Source: Puniceicoccaceae bacterium
Lineage (GTDB): Bacteria > Verrucomicrobiota > Verrucomicrobiia > Opitutales > Opitutaceae
Direction of reading: 5' to 3'
Assembly: GCA_007695295.1 (NCBI GenBank)
Contig: REEB01000132.1
Span: 1 to 64,000, forward strand
DNA: 64,000 nucleotides
A program made the translations under genes and the position numbers. Under the pieces are notes generated by a model. The model was given only the letters and a program-made list of their open reading frames with translations. It did no database searches and was not told where the DNA came from. Shown one piece after another: positions 45,090 to 54,256 of this stretch. Each line of letters begins with the position of its first letter. Positions within the stretch are counted from its first letter, which is position 1.

Positions 45090-46434
45090 ATTCCGACCAG
45101 TTGTGACCACCGGAGAGACCCGAAAAGCTGAACGGGCCGGACTCGCGGGCCTCGACCGCGCTGAGCAACTGCTGGGCGATGCCGGTCCAAGTGAAGAGGC
45201 TGCGGACACGGTTGGCGCCCGTCTGACTCATGCGCAGGTGGAGGCCCCGGTAGCGCAGGGGTTTGAGCAGGGTGATGCCGAAGTCCTCCTTGTCGAAGGT
45301 GTCGCAGTAGAGGGCGTGTTCGCCGAAGTTGACGGCGCGGTGAAGGCCGCCGTGGGTGGTCATGACGGTGGGCGTGCCGCAGGCCATGGCCTCGATCGCG
45401 GTCATGCCGAAAGGCTCATAGCGACTGGAGAGGACAAAAACATCGGCGGCGCGGTAGAAGTCGGGGAGGTCCTCCTCGGAAACGGAGCCGGTCAGGGTGA
45501 CGCGGTCGTGGAGATTGTAATCGGCGATGAGCTTGCGCAGCTCCTCGAGCAGACCCTGCTCGGTGACGCTCTCGTTGCTGGTGCCGACGGCGAGGGTGAG
45601 GTAGGCATCGGCCTCGCGTTCGGCGACGAGACTGAAGGCATGGATGAGGAGGTCGAAACCCTTGTTGTGGGCGAGGCGGCCGAGGGAGACGATGGTCTTG
45701 CCGCGGAAATTGAATTTCTCCCGCAGGACCGTGCGGGTGGCCTCACTGACGGGGTAGAAGCGGTTGTCGTCGTAGCCGGGGGGGATCATCCGGAGTTTGC
45801 TCGGCCGCAGTTCATAGTCCTCCTTGAGCATGTCAAGCTGGGGAGGGGTGGTGGCGATGACGAGGTCGGCTTCCTGGTAGAGAATGCGTTCGTGGTGGAT
45901 GCGGCGGGAGAAGTTGTACTTTTCCTCGAAGGACTCCTGGTTGTCCGGGAAGTCGGTCTCCATCTGCCTTTTTTTCCAGGTGCCGATGGAGTGGGGGGTG
46001 TGGATGTGAGGGATACTGAGTACTCCGGAAAGGTGTTCGCCGGCGAGGCCGGCATCCCAGTAGTGGCTGTTGAGAAATTGGTAGTTGAGTTTCTCCTTTT
46101 TGATCCGGCGGAGGGCGTGCTCACCCCATTCTGGAAGTTTTTTATAGAGGTATTCCTTGGGGATGAAGTCCTTGCCGCCGCAGGGGGCGCGGAGGATGCG
46201 GACATCGGCGTTGACCTTTTCGGTGGCGGGCTGGTCCTCGAACTGGCGGGTCCAGATGTCGACCTTGTAGCCGAGCTGGGCGAGTTTTTTGCTCAACTCG
46301 AGGACGAAGACCACCTGGCCACCGGTGTCGGGTGCGCCAAGCGGTGGTTCGGCGGCGACATAGCCATGGGTGGAGACCATGGCGATGCGGTCCTTGATGC
46401 GGCGGCGCGGTTTTCGGGAAGTGGTGGTTTTCAT
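45079..46434 (-). CDS. Sucrose-phosphate synthase-like glycosyltransferase (GT4)
   Basis: A 451-residue GT-B enzyme. The N-terminal domain has APDTGGQVVFVLELSKKLAQLG, shown by its ends APDTGGQ and KKLAQLG, the acceptor-site pattern of sucrose-phosphate and sucrose synthases. IHTPHSIGTWKK follows. The C-terminal donor domain has SLGRLAHNKGFDLLI and SSRYEPFGMTAIEAMACGTP with the E-x7-E motif. It probably transfers glucose from a nucleotide donor to fructose-6-phosphate; a mannosylfructose-phosphate product is the main alternative. Coupled with the phosphatase fusion by an 11-bp overlap. Confidence 0.87.
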   Translation of the reverse strand: MKTTTSRKPRRRIKDRIAMVSTHGYVAAEPPLGAPDTGGQVVFVLELSKKLAQLGYKVDIWTRQFEDQPATEKVNADVRILRAPCGGKDFIPKEYLYKKLPEWGEHALRRIKKEKLNYQFLNSHYWDAGLAGEHLSGVLSIPHIHTPHSIGTWKKRQMETDFPDNQESFEEKYNFSRRIHHERILYQEADLVIATTPPQLDMLKEDYELRPSKLRMIPPGYDDNRFYPVSEATRTVLREKFNFRGKTIVSLGRLAHNKGFDLLIHAFSLVAEREADAYLTLAVGTSNESVTEQGLLEELRKLIADYNLHDRVTLTGSVSEEDLPDFYRAADVFVLSSRYEPFGMTAIEAMACGTPTVMTTHGGLHRAVNFGEHALYCDTFDKEDFGITLLKPLRYRGLHLRMSQTGANRVRSLFTWTGIAQQLLSAVEARESGPFSFSGLSGGHNWSEYAD

Positions 46435-46469
46435 GAGACTGGGCTGAGTTGAAAGGGGCGGCCGGGATC

Positions 46470-47066
46470 CTATTTCTGGCGGTCAAATCCCTTGGTCTGG
46501 ACGCCCTCGAGGTTAGCTTTGCTGTGGTCGGGGGTGGCGGTGGCCCCGGGGGCGGGGGTGGCGGGATTGAGGATGCGCCGGCTCGATTTCTGGAAGAAAA
46601 GGTTGTTGGGGACGTTGGTGAGATTGCCGTTTTCATCCTCGATGACGGTGAACATGAGGCTGAGGTCGGCCACCCGCCCGCGGATGTTGTCGCCGAGGAG
46701 CTCGATCTGCTCACCGACCCGGAAGGGTTTGAAAATGATGATCAGGAGCGTGGCCGAGAGGTTGCTCAGCATGCTCCAGACCGCGACAAACCCGATCGCG
46801 ATGAGCCCGAGGACGGCGGAGAGGAAGGTCCAGAAGTTGCCGATGTCGACCCGGTAAGCGCCGAGGATGAGGAGGAAGGTGACCGCGATCAGGCCGTAGC
46901 GGAGGAACATCCGCAAGGGCGTGACGACGACCGAGGGGACATCCTTGGTCTGCTGGAGGCGGTTCACCGCCCGGTGCAGGACGGCCCCGACGATAAGGGC
47001 GGCGAGCAGGATGATGGCGGCAAAGACCGTGTCTTTGATGAAGGCGGAGAGTTCGAATGATTCCAT
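46470..47066 (-). CDS. MscS-family small-conductance mechanosensitive channel-like protein
   Basis: A 198-residue membrane protein with three hydrophobic segments (about 12-32, 52-70, 78-100) and the Gly/Ala-rich pore helix ATLLIIIFKPFRVGEQIEL, followed by the beta domain start GDNIRGRVADLSLMFTVIED. This is MscS-like, with a shortened cytoplasmic part. It would release solutes on osmotic downshock. It lies 35 bp upstream of the sucrose-type genes on the same strand, which fits an osmoadaptation locus. Confidence 0.85.
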   Translation of the reverse strand: MESFELSAFIKDTVFAAIILLAALIVGAVLHRAVNRLQQTKDVPSVVVTPLRMFLRYGLIAVTFLLILGAYRVDIGNFWTFLSAVLGLIAIGFVAVWSMLSNLSATLLIIIFKPFRVGEQIELLGDNIRGRVADLSLMFTVIEDENGNLTNVPNNLFFQKSSRRILNPATPAPGATATPDHSKANLEGVQTKGFDRQK

Positions 47067-47256
47067 GTAAGGTGTGTTCGATACAGGTTGGATCGAAAGG
47101 CGAAAACCGGATCATCCAGCAAAGACCGGGCCGCAGCCAGACCCAAGCCCAAAATCCCGGAGGCTCGGCCATGGGGAGCGGAGCGCAAACGGTGCGGGCT
47201 GCGGGGGAACCGATGTCGGGCGGCCAGGCAATGGACTCGCGGATCGGGCGGAACGG

Positions 47257-47706
47257 CTACTCGGTGGTGGTTTCCACGACGCCGTCGAGAGCGGCGTCGG
47301 CGGCGTGCCAGGCGAGGGAAGCGCATTTGACCCGGACGGGGTAGCGGCGCACGCCTTGGAGGGCGGCGACATCGCCGAGTGTCTCCAGCTCCGGGATCTC
47401 GTCCTCCTGTGAAGTGAGGAGGTGGTTGATGGCCCGGAAAGCCTCCCTGACCGCGCCGAGTTTTTTGCCCTTGAGGTGGGTGGTCATGAGGGAGGCGGAG
47501 GCCTTGGAGATGGCGCAGCCCTCGCCTTCGAACTTGACCTCGCGGACGACGTCATCCTCGAGCCTGAGCAGGACCTTGATGTGATCGCCGCAGAGTGGAT
47601 TGTGGCCTTCGGCATGATGGGTGGCCTCGGGCAGCGGACCAAAATTTCGGGGGCGGCGGTTGTGGTCGAGAATGATTTCCTGGTAGAGGTCTTCGAGGTC
47701 GGACAT
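47257..47706 (-). CDS. sufU: SufU/IscU-type iron-sulfur cluster assembly scaffold
   Basis: A 149-residue protein, slightly longer than IscU as expected for SufU. The three conserved Cys lie in NPLCGDH, GEGCAISKASASL and VRVKCASLAW. SufU acts as a sulfur acceptor from SufS. Its ATG shares one base with the sufS stop, so the two are coupled. No sufBCD genes lie nearby. Confidence 0.95.
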   Translation of the reverse strand: MSDLEDLYQEIILDHNRRPRNFGPLPEATHHAEGHNPLCGDHIKVLLRLEDDVVREVKFEGEGCAISKASASLMTTHLKGKKLGAVREAFRAINHLLTSQEDEIPELETLGDVAALQGVRRYPVRVKCASLAWHAADAALDGVVETTTE

Positions 47707-48983
47707 CAGTGAAAGAGTGAGCGGGCTTTGCGGAGGGCGGCCTCGAGGGCGGCGACCTCCTCCGCAGTATTGTAGAAGGAAAAGGAGGCGCGGGCGGTGG
47801 CATTGAGGCCCAGGCGCCGCATGAGCGGCTGGGCGCAGTGGTGGCCGGCCCGGATGGCGACGTTTTCGCTGTCGAGGATAGTGCCGATGTCGTGGGGGTG
47901 GATGCCATCCATGACGAAGGAGACAGCTCCGGCGCGGCGCTCCGGCCGCCCGACGATGGTGAGACCGGGAATGCCTTCGAGGCGGGCGACGGCCTCGGAG
48001 ACGAGGGCATCCTCGCGGCGGGCGACGGCCTCGAGCCCGAGCGCTTCGAGAAAGGCGACGGCCGCGGCCAAGCCGACGGCGCCGGCGATATGGGGGGTGC
48101 CGGCTTCGAAGCGCGCCGGGCTTTTCTGGAAGGTGGTTTGGTCGATCGAGACCAGCTCGATCATGTCACCACCGGTCTGATACGGCGGCATGGAGTCGAG
48201 GTGCTCAAGGCGGCCGTAGAGCAGGCCGATGCCGGTGGGGCCGTAGAGTTTGTGGCCGGAGGCGACCAGGAAATCGCAGCCGAGGGCGCCGACATCCACC
48301 GGCAGATGGGGCAGCGACTGGGCGGCGTCGAGCAGGACCGGCACGCCCTTGGCATGAGCCAAGGCGATGATCTTTTCCGCCGGGTTGACCGTGCCGAGGG
48401 CGTTGGAAAGGTGTACGAGGGCGAGGATCCGGGTGCGGTCGTCGAGCAGCCGGTCGAGCGCCCCGAGGTCGAGATCGCCGGCATCGGTGACCGGAGCGAC
48501 GCGGAACTCCGCCTGCTTTTCGTGGCAGACCTGTTGCCAGGGGACGAAATTGGCGTGGTGCTCGAGGTGGGTGACGACGATATTGTCGCCGGGCCGGAGC
48601 CGGGGCCGGGCGAAGGAGTGGGCGACAAGATTGACGGCCTCGGTGGCGCCGCGGACAAAAACCACCTCCTCGGGAAAGCGCGCCCCGATGAACTTGGCGA
48701 TGCGGGCGCGGGCGCGGTCGTAGGAAGCCGTTGCCTGGGAGGAAAGATAATAAACGCCGCGGTGGATGTTGGCGTTTTCGAGTCGGTAAAAATGATCGAG
48801 GGTTTCCAGGACCTGCCGGGGTTTCTGCGTGGTGGCGGCATTGTCGAGATAGACGAGCGGCTTGCCGCGCGTGCTGCTGGCAAGGATGGGGAACTCCTCG
48901 CGAATGCGGGCGACATTGAGCTCAGCGGAGGCCGAGGCGGAGCCGGATGAAGGTGGTGAAGGCGGTGGTTGGGTCCGCGACAT
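47706..48983 (-). CDS. sufS: Cysteine desulfurase SufS
   Basis: PLP enzyme that removes sulfur from cysteine for Fe-S assembly. The protein is 425 residues. Diagnostic blocks are YLDNAATTQKP, the THLEHHANFVPW pocket, the PLP lysine in ASGHKLYGPTGIG, and the catalytic Cys in RAGHHCAQPLMRRLG. A Ser/Pro-rich 22-residue start precedes the fold. The ATG at 48983 is used; the upstream extension looks non-coding. Confidence 0.96.
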   Translation of the reverse strand: MSRTQPPPSPPSSGSASASAELNVARIREEFPILASSTRGKPLVYLDNAATTQKPRQVLETLDHFYRLENANIHRGVYYLSSQATASYDRARARIAKFIGARFPEEVVFVRGATEAVNLVAHSFARPRLRPGDNIVVTHLEHHANFVPWQQVCHEKQAEFRVAPVTDAGDLDLGALDRLLDDRTRILALVHLSNALGTVNPAEKIIALAHAKGVPVLLDAAQSLPHLPVDVGALGCDFLVASGHKLYGPTGIGLLYGRLEHLDSMPPYQTGGDMIELVSIDQTTFQKSPARFEAGTPHIAGAVGLAAAVAFLEALGLEAVARREDALVSEAVARLEGIPGLTIVGRPERRAGAVSFVMDGIHPHDIGTILDSENVAIRAGHHCAQPLMRRLGLNATARASFSFYNTAEEVAALEAALRKARSLFH

Positions 48984-49101
48984 GATGATGCCACCATAAC
49001 CAGCGACCGGTGGGCCGCCAGTGCAAAGACGCGTTTCGGGGATTGCGGAGAGCGCAGTTTCCGCCCTTGCGGAAGCCGGCACGGATGCTTAAGTCAGCGT
49101 A

Positions 49102-50289
49102 ATGTTTGAAAATCTGGGGCTCGACCCCGCTGTTCTCAAGGGAGTGCAGGCCATGGGCTTCACCGAGCCCACGCCGATCCAACTTCGGGCCATTCCTCTG
49201 GTTTTGGCCGGCAAGGACGTGATCGGTTCGGCGCAGACCGGCACCGGCAAAACGGCCGCCTTCGGCCTTCCTGTTCTCCATCACCTGAAAAATCGCGGCA
49301 AGTGCCGCTGCCTCGTCCTGGAGCCCACCCGCGAACTGGCCGCCCAAGTGGAGACGGCGCTGCGGGATTTCAGCCGGTTCATGGATGTCCGGATCGGCCT
49401 CTTTTACGGCGGTGTGGGCTACGGAAAGCAGCGCGAGCAACTCCGCGAAGGGATCGACATCATGGTGGCGACGCCCGGCCGACTGCTCGACCATCTCGAG
49501 CAGCGGACGGCTTCGCTGGCGGACATCGAAATCCTTGTCCTTGACGAAGTCGACCGCATGCTCGACATGGGTTTCCTGCCGGATGTGCGGCGGATCATCC
49601 GCAAATGCCCCGAGAAGCGGCAGACGCTTTTTTTCTCCGCCACCATCCCGCCCGAGATCGAGCGCCTGACCACTTGGGTTTTGAAAGATCCCGAAACCAT
49701 CGAAATCGGGATGCGGCGATCTCCGGCGGAGACGGTCAGCCACGCGCTCTACCCCGTGATCGAGACGCAGAAATTCGACCTCCTGATCGCCTTGCTGGAG
49801 CGGACGAACTTCGACAGCGTCCTGATCTTCACCCGGACAAAATTCGGAGCGGAGCGGATCGCCCGGCGGCTGCACAAACTCAACCACTCGGTGGCCAGCC
49901 TGCATGCCAACCGTTCCCAGCGCGAGCGCGAGGAGGCACTGGATGGTTTCAAGACCGGGCGCTACGAGTTGATGGTCGCGACCGACATCGCCTCCCGCGG
50001 CCTCGACATCGCGGGCATCAGCCACGTGATCAATTTCGACGTGCCCCAGCACGCCGAAGACTACGTGCATCGGATCGGCCGCACCGGCCGGGCCCAGGCG
50101 GTGGGCGATGCCTTCACCCTCATGACCGAGGAGGACATCAACCACGTGCGCTCGATCGAGCGCTTCATTGGCCAGTCCATTCCACGGATCAAACTGGACG
50201 GCTTTCCCTACACCTTTTCCGCTGTTTTGGAGAAGGAATTCGGGGACAAGCCCAAAGCCCGCAGCCGCTTGCACCGCGGGATGCGCTGA
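49102..50289 (+). CDS. DEAD-box RNA helicase (RhlE-like core)
   Basis: ATP-dependent RNA helicase of 395 residues, essentially the two-RecA core without a basic C-terminal tail. Q-motif FTEPTPIQ, motif I AQTGTGKT, Ia PTRELA, motif II DEVD (in place of DEAD), motif III SAT, and motif VI HRIGRTGRA are all present. A role in RNA degradation or ribosome assembly is typical but not shown here. Divergent from sufS. Confidence 0.95.
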   Translation: MFENLGLDPAVLKGVQAMGFTEPTPIQLRAIPLVLAGKDVIGSAQTGTGKTAAFGLPVLHHLKNRGKCRCLVLEPTRELAAQVETALRDFSRFMDVRIGLFYGGVGYGKQREQLREGIDIMVATPGRLLDHLEQRTASLADIEILVLDEVDRMLDMGFLPDVRRIIRKCPEKRQTLFFSATIPPEIERLTTWVLKDPETIEIGMRRSPAETVSHALYPVIETQKFDLLIALLERTNFDSVLIFTRTKFGAERIARRLHKLNHSVASLHANRSQREREEALDGFKTGRYELMVATDIASRGLDIAGISHVINFDVPQHAEDYVHRIGRTGRAQAVGDAFTLMTEEDINHVRSIERFIGQSIPRIKLDGFPYTFSAVLEKEFGDKPKARSRLHRGMR

Positions 50290-50313
50290 GCCGGCGGCCT
50301 GCGGGGCGGCGAC

Positions 50314-50766
50314 CTAGGCTTTGAGGAAACTGCGCAGCATCCAGAGCGTCTTTTCGTGAAAGGTGACTCGTGCGATGATGAGATCCTCGGTCTCGGTATC
50401 GCCTTCGCGGTCGGCGAGTTCGCGGACTTTCTTGGCATCGGCGAGCAGCTTTTCGTGGGCCTTGATGAGGCCCTTGACGTATTCCTCCTGGGGCAGGGGT
50501 GAAGTGAGCTCATCGATGCGGGCGAGATCGGCCAACTGGCGGAGCCCGCCGATGGCGTAGGCGCCGAGGGCGCGGGTGCGCTCGGCGATTTCATCCGCGG
50601 CGGTAAAGAGGTTGGTGTATTGCTCTTCAAAGGCGGTGTGGAGGGCGAAAAACCCGCTGCCCTCGACATTCCAATGGGCGAAGTGGGTCAGCGCCATGAG
50701 CGCATAGGTGTCGGCGAGGACCTGGTTGAGGCCCGCGGGGATGGAATCGGTTTGTGTCAGAGCCAT
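50314..50766 (-). CDS. dps: DNA starvation/stationary phase protection protein Dps
   Basis: A 150-residue ferritin-like protein forming a dodecamer that oxidises iron and shields DNA. Four-helix segments include MALTHFAHWNVEGSGFFALH, shown as THFAHWNVEG, with the His ligand of the ferroxidase site, and the DEIAERTRALG helix. The closing LMALTH and FHEKTLWMLRSFL runs are typical. The ATG at 50766 is used; no gene shares the transcript. Confidence 0.93.
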   Translation of the reverse strand: MALTQTDSIPAGLNQVLADTYALMALTHFAHWNVEGSGFFALHTAFEEQYTNLFTAADEIAERTRALGAYAIGGLRQLADLARIDELTSPLPQEEYVKGLIKAHEKLLADAKKVRELADREGDTETEDLIIARVTFHEKTLWMLRSFLKA

Positions 50767-50844
50767 GATGCCAGCGTAATGGCATCGGTGCCGGTTGCAA
50801 CGCATTCCCGATCCGCGGCGAGGTGACCGGTGCAGAGAAAAGTG

Positions 50845-51909
50845 ATGCTTATGAAGTGGATACGAAAGCAACAACTTGCAGGACTCTTGGCGGCCGGATG
50901 GATTTTGTTCGGCGCGGGGGCGCCGGCTGTGGCGGGGGAGGAGCGGGCATCGGATGCCGAGCCAGAAGCGGCGACGGAGATGGGTGACCTGTTTGAGCTG
51001 GGGCGGCTGTTGTTCGAGACCTTTGCTCCCGAGGAAATCTTGCGTGAGTACCGCTTTCCCACCACCGAGGAGTGGAACCAGTTCTGGCGTTCGATCGACG
51101 CCGCCTCGGAGACCGGCAATCTTGAGGAGCTGGCCTGGATCCTGCCGGAGGCTCGGGTGGCGGTGGGATTGCTGCGGCAGCATGAGCTGGGGGAGTTTCT
51201 GGCGGATTGGCTGGAGCCGCGGTTGGCCTACCTGGAGATGGCGCACCGGGCGCTGGCGGCAATCCCGGAAGGGCGGGAACGTGTGCGGCCGGAAGGGCTG
51301 CGGCAGCCCGGGGCAGGCCTCGCTCCGCCGTCGCGGGATCCGGTCCGGGCGCCGTTGTCGGCGCCGGCCCGGCAGCAGACCGGGGCCTTTCTCCGCTTCC
51401 AGCGCAACTGGGAGGAGGAAGTGCGCAAGCACCCGCCGCCGCCGCGGGCGGCTTCCCTGCTCCCGCGGCTGAAACGGATCTTCCGGGAGGAGGGAGTGCC
51501 GGAGGAACTCGTCTGGTTGGCGGAGGTGGAGTCGTCCTTTAATCCGCGGGCACGGAGTCCGGCCGGAGCGAGGGGGCTCTTCCAGCTCATGCCGGCGACG
51601 GCCGAGGGCCTCGGGCTGCGGCTGCGTCCGCTCGATCAGCGGGACAATCCCGAGGCGAACGCCCGGGCGGCCGCCCGGTATTTGAAATCCCTCTACAACC
51701 GCTTCGGCTCCTGGGAACTGGCCCTGGCCGCCTACAATGCCGGCCAGGGCCGGGTGGGGCGGCTGCTGCAGGCAGGAGGGCGGCGCGACTTTTCCGCCAT
51801 CGCGGGCACCTTGCCGGCGGAGACGCAGATGTTTGTGCCCCGGGTGCTGGCGACGGTGGCGGTGCGCGAAGGAATCGACAGTTCCCGCCTGCCCCCGCCG
51901 CGGGGCTGA
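50845..51909 (+). CDS. Lytic transglycosylase domain-containing protein
   Basis: A 354-residue secreted protein. After a signal peptide (LAGLLAAGWILFGAGAPAVAG) there is a 180-residue helical region, then a C-terminal Slt-type lysozyme-like domain. The catalytic Glu is in AEVESSFNPRARSPAGARGLFQLMPATAEG, given here as EVESSFNP and GLFQLMPATA, and AYNAGQGRV also fits. It cleaves peptidoglycan to 1,6-anhydro ends. Start among GTG at 50830, ATG at 50845 and ATG at 50851 is uncertain. Confidence 0.91.
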   Translation: MLMKWIRKQQLAGLLAAGWILFGAGAPAVAGEERASDAEPEAATEMGDLFELGRLLFETFAPEEILREYRFPTTEEWNQFWRSIDAASETGNLEELAWILPEARVAVGLLRQHELGEFLADWLEPRLAYLEMAHRALAAIPEGRERVRPEGLRQPGAGLAPPSRDPVRAPLSAPARQQTGAFLRFQRNWEEEVRKHPPPPRAASLLPRLKRIFREEGVPEELVWLAEVESSFNPRARSPAGARGLFQLMPATAEGLGLRLRPLDQRDNPEANARAAARYLKSLYNRFGSWELALAAYNAGQGRVGRLLQAGGRRDFSAIAGTLPAETQMFVPRVLATVAVREGIDSSRLPPPRG

Positions 51910-51924
51910 AAGCACCTGCAACGG

Positions 51925-52686
51925 TCAATTTCCGGGGCCGGCCGGCAAGGAGCGCCAGAACGCCTTCAGGTCGGCCGGAAGCGGCGCCCGAAAGCGCGGG
52001 CCGGCGGGGAGATCAAACCAGAGCCGGCTGCAGTGCAGGGCCTGTCGCGGCAGGGTCAGGAGGCGGGCCAGGGCGTCCGTCCAGCCTTCCTTGATGAAGG
52101 CGAGAAAAACCTCCGGCGGCCGGCCGTAGATTTTGTCCCCGAGCAATGGATACCCGAGCGCCTCGGCGTGGACGCGGACCTGGTGCTGGCGCCCCCCCTG
52201 CAGAGGCGTGATCCTGGCGAGGGTGTGCCCGGCGCGGCGGGCGAGGGGGACAAAGCGGGTGGAGGCGGGGCGAAACTCCGGGCGGGCGGCGGCGAGGCGG
52301 CGGGCGACGACCGGGCTGTCCGGGTGCGGGCCGATGGGCAAGGCGCAGGTGGTCGGAGCGCTCAATTCACCGCGAAGGATGGCGATATACTCTTTGTGAA
52401 GCCTGCCCCCCTGCACCGCCCGTTGAAGGCGGGAGGCTGTTTCCGGGTTGCCCGCCAGAAGCAGCACTCCGCTGGTTTCGCGGTCGAGCCGGCTCACCAG
52501 GTGCGTCCAGGCGGGGCCGAAAGCAGCCCGGCAGGCGCCGACCAGGCTGGACCAGGGGCCGTCCTTGCTGGGGTGGCAGACGAGCCCGGCTGGTTTGTCG
52601 AGAACGAGCAGGTCGTCATCCTGGAAGAGAACCCAGGACGCCGGTTCGGCCGGATCGACCCGATAGCCATCGATGGTCGGGGGCAC
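51925..52686 (-). CDS. RluA family pseudouridine synthase
   Basis: A 253-residue enzyme converting uridine to pseudouridine in rRNA or tRNA. The catalytic Asp is in HLVSRLDRETSGVLLLA, and the flanking blocks LVLDKPAGLVCHPSKDG and TPLQGGRQHQVRVHAEALGYPLLGDKIYG, cited by their ends GGRQHQVRVH and LLGDKIYG, are canonical. There is no S4 domain. The start is GTG, 3 bases after the upstream SDR gene stop. Confidence 0.93.
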   Translation of the reverse strand: MPPTIDGYRVDPAEPASWVLFQDDDLLVLDKPAGLVCHPSKDGPWSSLVGACRAAFGPAWTHLVSRLDRETSGVLLLAGNPETASRLQRAVQGGRLHKEYIAILRGELSAPTTCALPIGPHPDSPVVARRLAAARPEFRPASTRFVPLARRAGHTLARITPLQGGRQHQVRVHAEALGYPLLGDKIYGRPPEVFLAFIKEGWTDALARLLTLPRQALHCSRLWFDLPAGPRFRAPLPADLKAFWRSLPAGPGN

Positions 52687-52689
52687 GGC

Positions 52690-53517
52690 TCAGTCCGGGC
52701 GGGCGGGGTGGCGACCGAGGCGAAAGCGGCCGATGATTCTGCCCGCCAGCCAGGCCGACACCCGCTTTGGAAGGGTGGAGGAAACGCCTGCGGTGAGACG
52801 GTTCGTCCAGCCCGACACAATCAGCGGACGTCCCTTCGCGAGGGCTTTCAGGGCGGTGGCGACGACGGCATCGGAATCCTGACTGATGCCCTCGGGCAGA
52901 AGATGGGTTTCAAAACCGGCCTCGCGGAAGAAATGGGTCCGGGTGGGGCCGGGGCAGAGGGCGATGACCGGGATCCGGTGGGCGCGCAATTCCTGGTGGA
53001 GGGCGAGGCTCCAGTGGAGCAGAAAAGCCTTGCTGGCGCCATAGGTGGCCATGTGGGGGGTGGGTTGGAAGGCCGCCGTGGACGCGACATTGATGACCGC
53101 GCCACCGCGGCGTCGGAGGGCGGGCAGGAGCCGGGCGGTCAACTCCACCGGGGCGGCCACATTAACCGCCAGCATGGCGAGGTGGCGCTCGGTCTCCGGC
53201 TCCGGAAACGCCCCGTAGGCCCCGAAGCCGGCATTGTTGACGACCAGGAGCGGTCCGTCTTCGCATTCCACCCGGCCCGCGAGTGCGGAGAAAACCCGCT
53301 TTCGGGCGTCGGGATCGGCGAGGTCGCAGGAGAGATGCTCGAGACGTTTGCCGGCGTCGGCGACCTCGGGCGGGCGCCGAGAAAGGTTGCACACCCCGGG
53401 GCCCGGCTCCAGACTGAGGGCCTGCTCAATGAATTGCTTTCCGATACCCGACGATCCGCCGCTGATCACAACTCGGGAAAAATCATGCAACACGGCCTGG
53501 CGTTGTCCTGTCGTCAT
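52690..53517 (-). CDS. SDR family NAD(P)-dependent oxidoreductase
   Basis: A 275-residue Rossmann-fold dehydrogenase. The nucleotide loop GGSSGIG is near residue 20, with NNAGFGAYG, the catalytic Ser in NVASTAAF, and Y-x3-K in YGASK. The C-terminal basic tail is short. The substrate is unknown. It is the first gene of a two-gene run with the pseudouridine synthase. Confidence 0.92.
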   Translation of the reverse strand: MTTGQRQAVLHDFSRVVISGGSSGIGKQFIEQALSLEPGPGVCNLSRRPPEVADAGKRLEHLSCDLADPDARKRVFSALAGRVECEDGPLLVVNNAGFGAYGAFPEPETERHLAMLAVNVAAPVELTARLLPALRRRGGAVINVASTAAFQPTPHMATYGASKAFLLHWSLALHQELRAHRIPVIALCPGPTRTHFFREAGFETHLLPEGISQDSDAVVATALKALAKGRPLIVSGWTNRLTAGVSSTLPKRVSAWLAGRIIGRFRLGRHPARPD

Positions 53518-53569
53518 CCCCTCAGCCTTTTTTCACCCTGCACTATAAACAAACCAAAAGCACACCACT

Positions 53570-53944
53570 ATGCACAACCGCACCGAAAATCATGACGTGA
53601 TCATCAAGGGAATCCACATGGAGCTGACCGATGCACTCAAGAACATCGTCCATGAAAAGGTGACCAAACTATTCCGTCATGAGGAGCGAATCGTTCGAAT
53701 CCGGGTGGACCTCGAGCACGACAAGGCTCGCGACAAGGAGAAGGAATTTACAGTCAAAGGCGAAATTGAAATCAGCGGACCGACGATGGTCGTTTCCGAG
53801 TGCAACGGCGACTGTTTGAAGGCGCTCGACCGGGTCGTGGACAAGCTGGACCGCAAGCTGCGCCGGCGCGCGCGGATGATGAAGAGCAAGCGGAACCATC
53901 CCCACCCGGTGGAAATTCCCGCCGATCTGCCCAAAGTCAGCTGA
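53570..53944 (+). CDS. hpf: Ribosome hibernation promoting factor, HPF/YfiA family (short form)
   Basis: A 124-residue protein that binds the decoding centre of resting ribosomes. The fold marks are HDVIIKGIHMELTDALKNIVHEKV, shown as IIKGIHMELT, RIRVDLEHDK, and DCLKALDRVVDKLDRKLRR. It lacks the C-terminal dimerisation domain of long HPF. Its transcript is closed by a strong terminator 30 bases downstream. Confidence 0.93.
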   Translation: MHNRTENHDVIIKGIHMELTDALKNIVHEKVTKLFRHEERIVRIRVDLEHDKARDKEKEFTVKGEIEISGPTMVVSECNGDCLKALDRVVDKLDRKLRRRARMMKSKRNHPHPVEIPADLPKVS

Positions 53945-53974
53945 GATTTCTTCCGCCCGACGATTTTGAGACGG

Positions 53975-54005
53975 GCCCGGGGAGCGCGGCTCCCCGGGCT
54001 TTTTT
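53975..54005 (+). terminator. Strong rho-independent terminator after hpf
   Basis: An 11-bp perfect stem (53975-53985 with 53989-53999), a 3-base loop and a six-T run at 54000-54005. It lies 30 bases after the hpf stop. This is the clearest intrinsic terminator in the window. Confidence 0.93.
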
Positions 54006-54146
54006 CTGTCCTGGGAGGCGGCCGAAGAAGGGAAACGGTGATGGGCGCGGGCGGACGCCGCGGGGTGGACTCGGCCGGGGCGGTTCACTTTTTCCATTTT
54101 CCTTCTTGATTCTGTGGGCGCGGTTGCGTTGCTTGGGAGCTTGCGT

Positions 54147-54223
<77 letters not shown>

Positions 54224-54256
54224 TTTTCCTTTTCCCCGCCGGGCTCCCGGAGCCCT

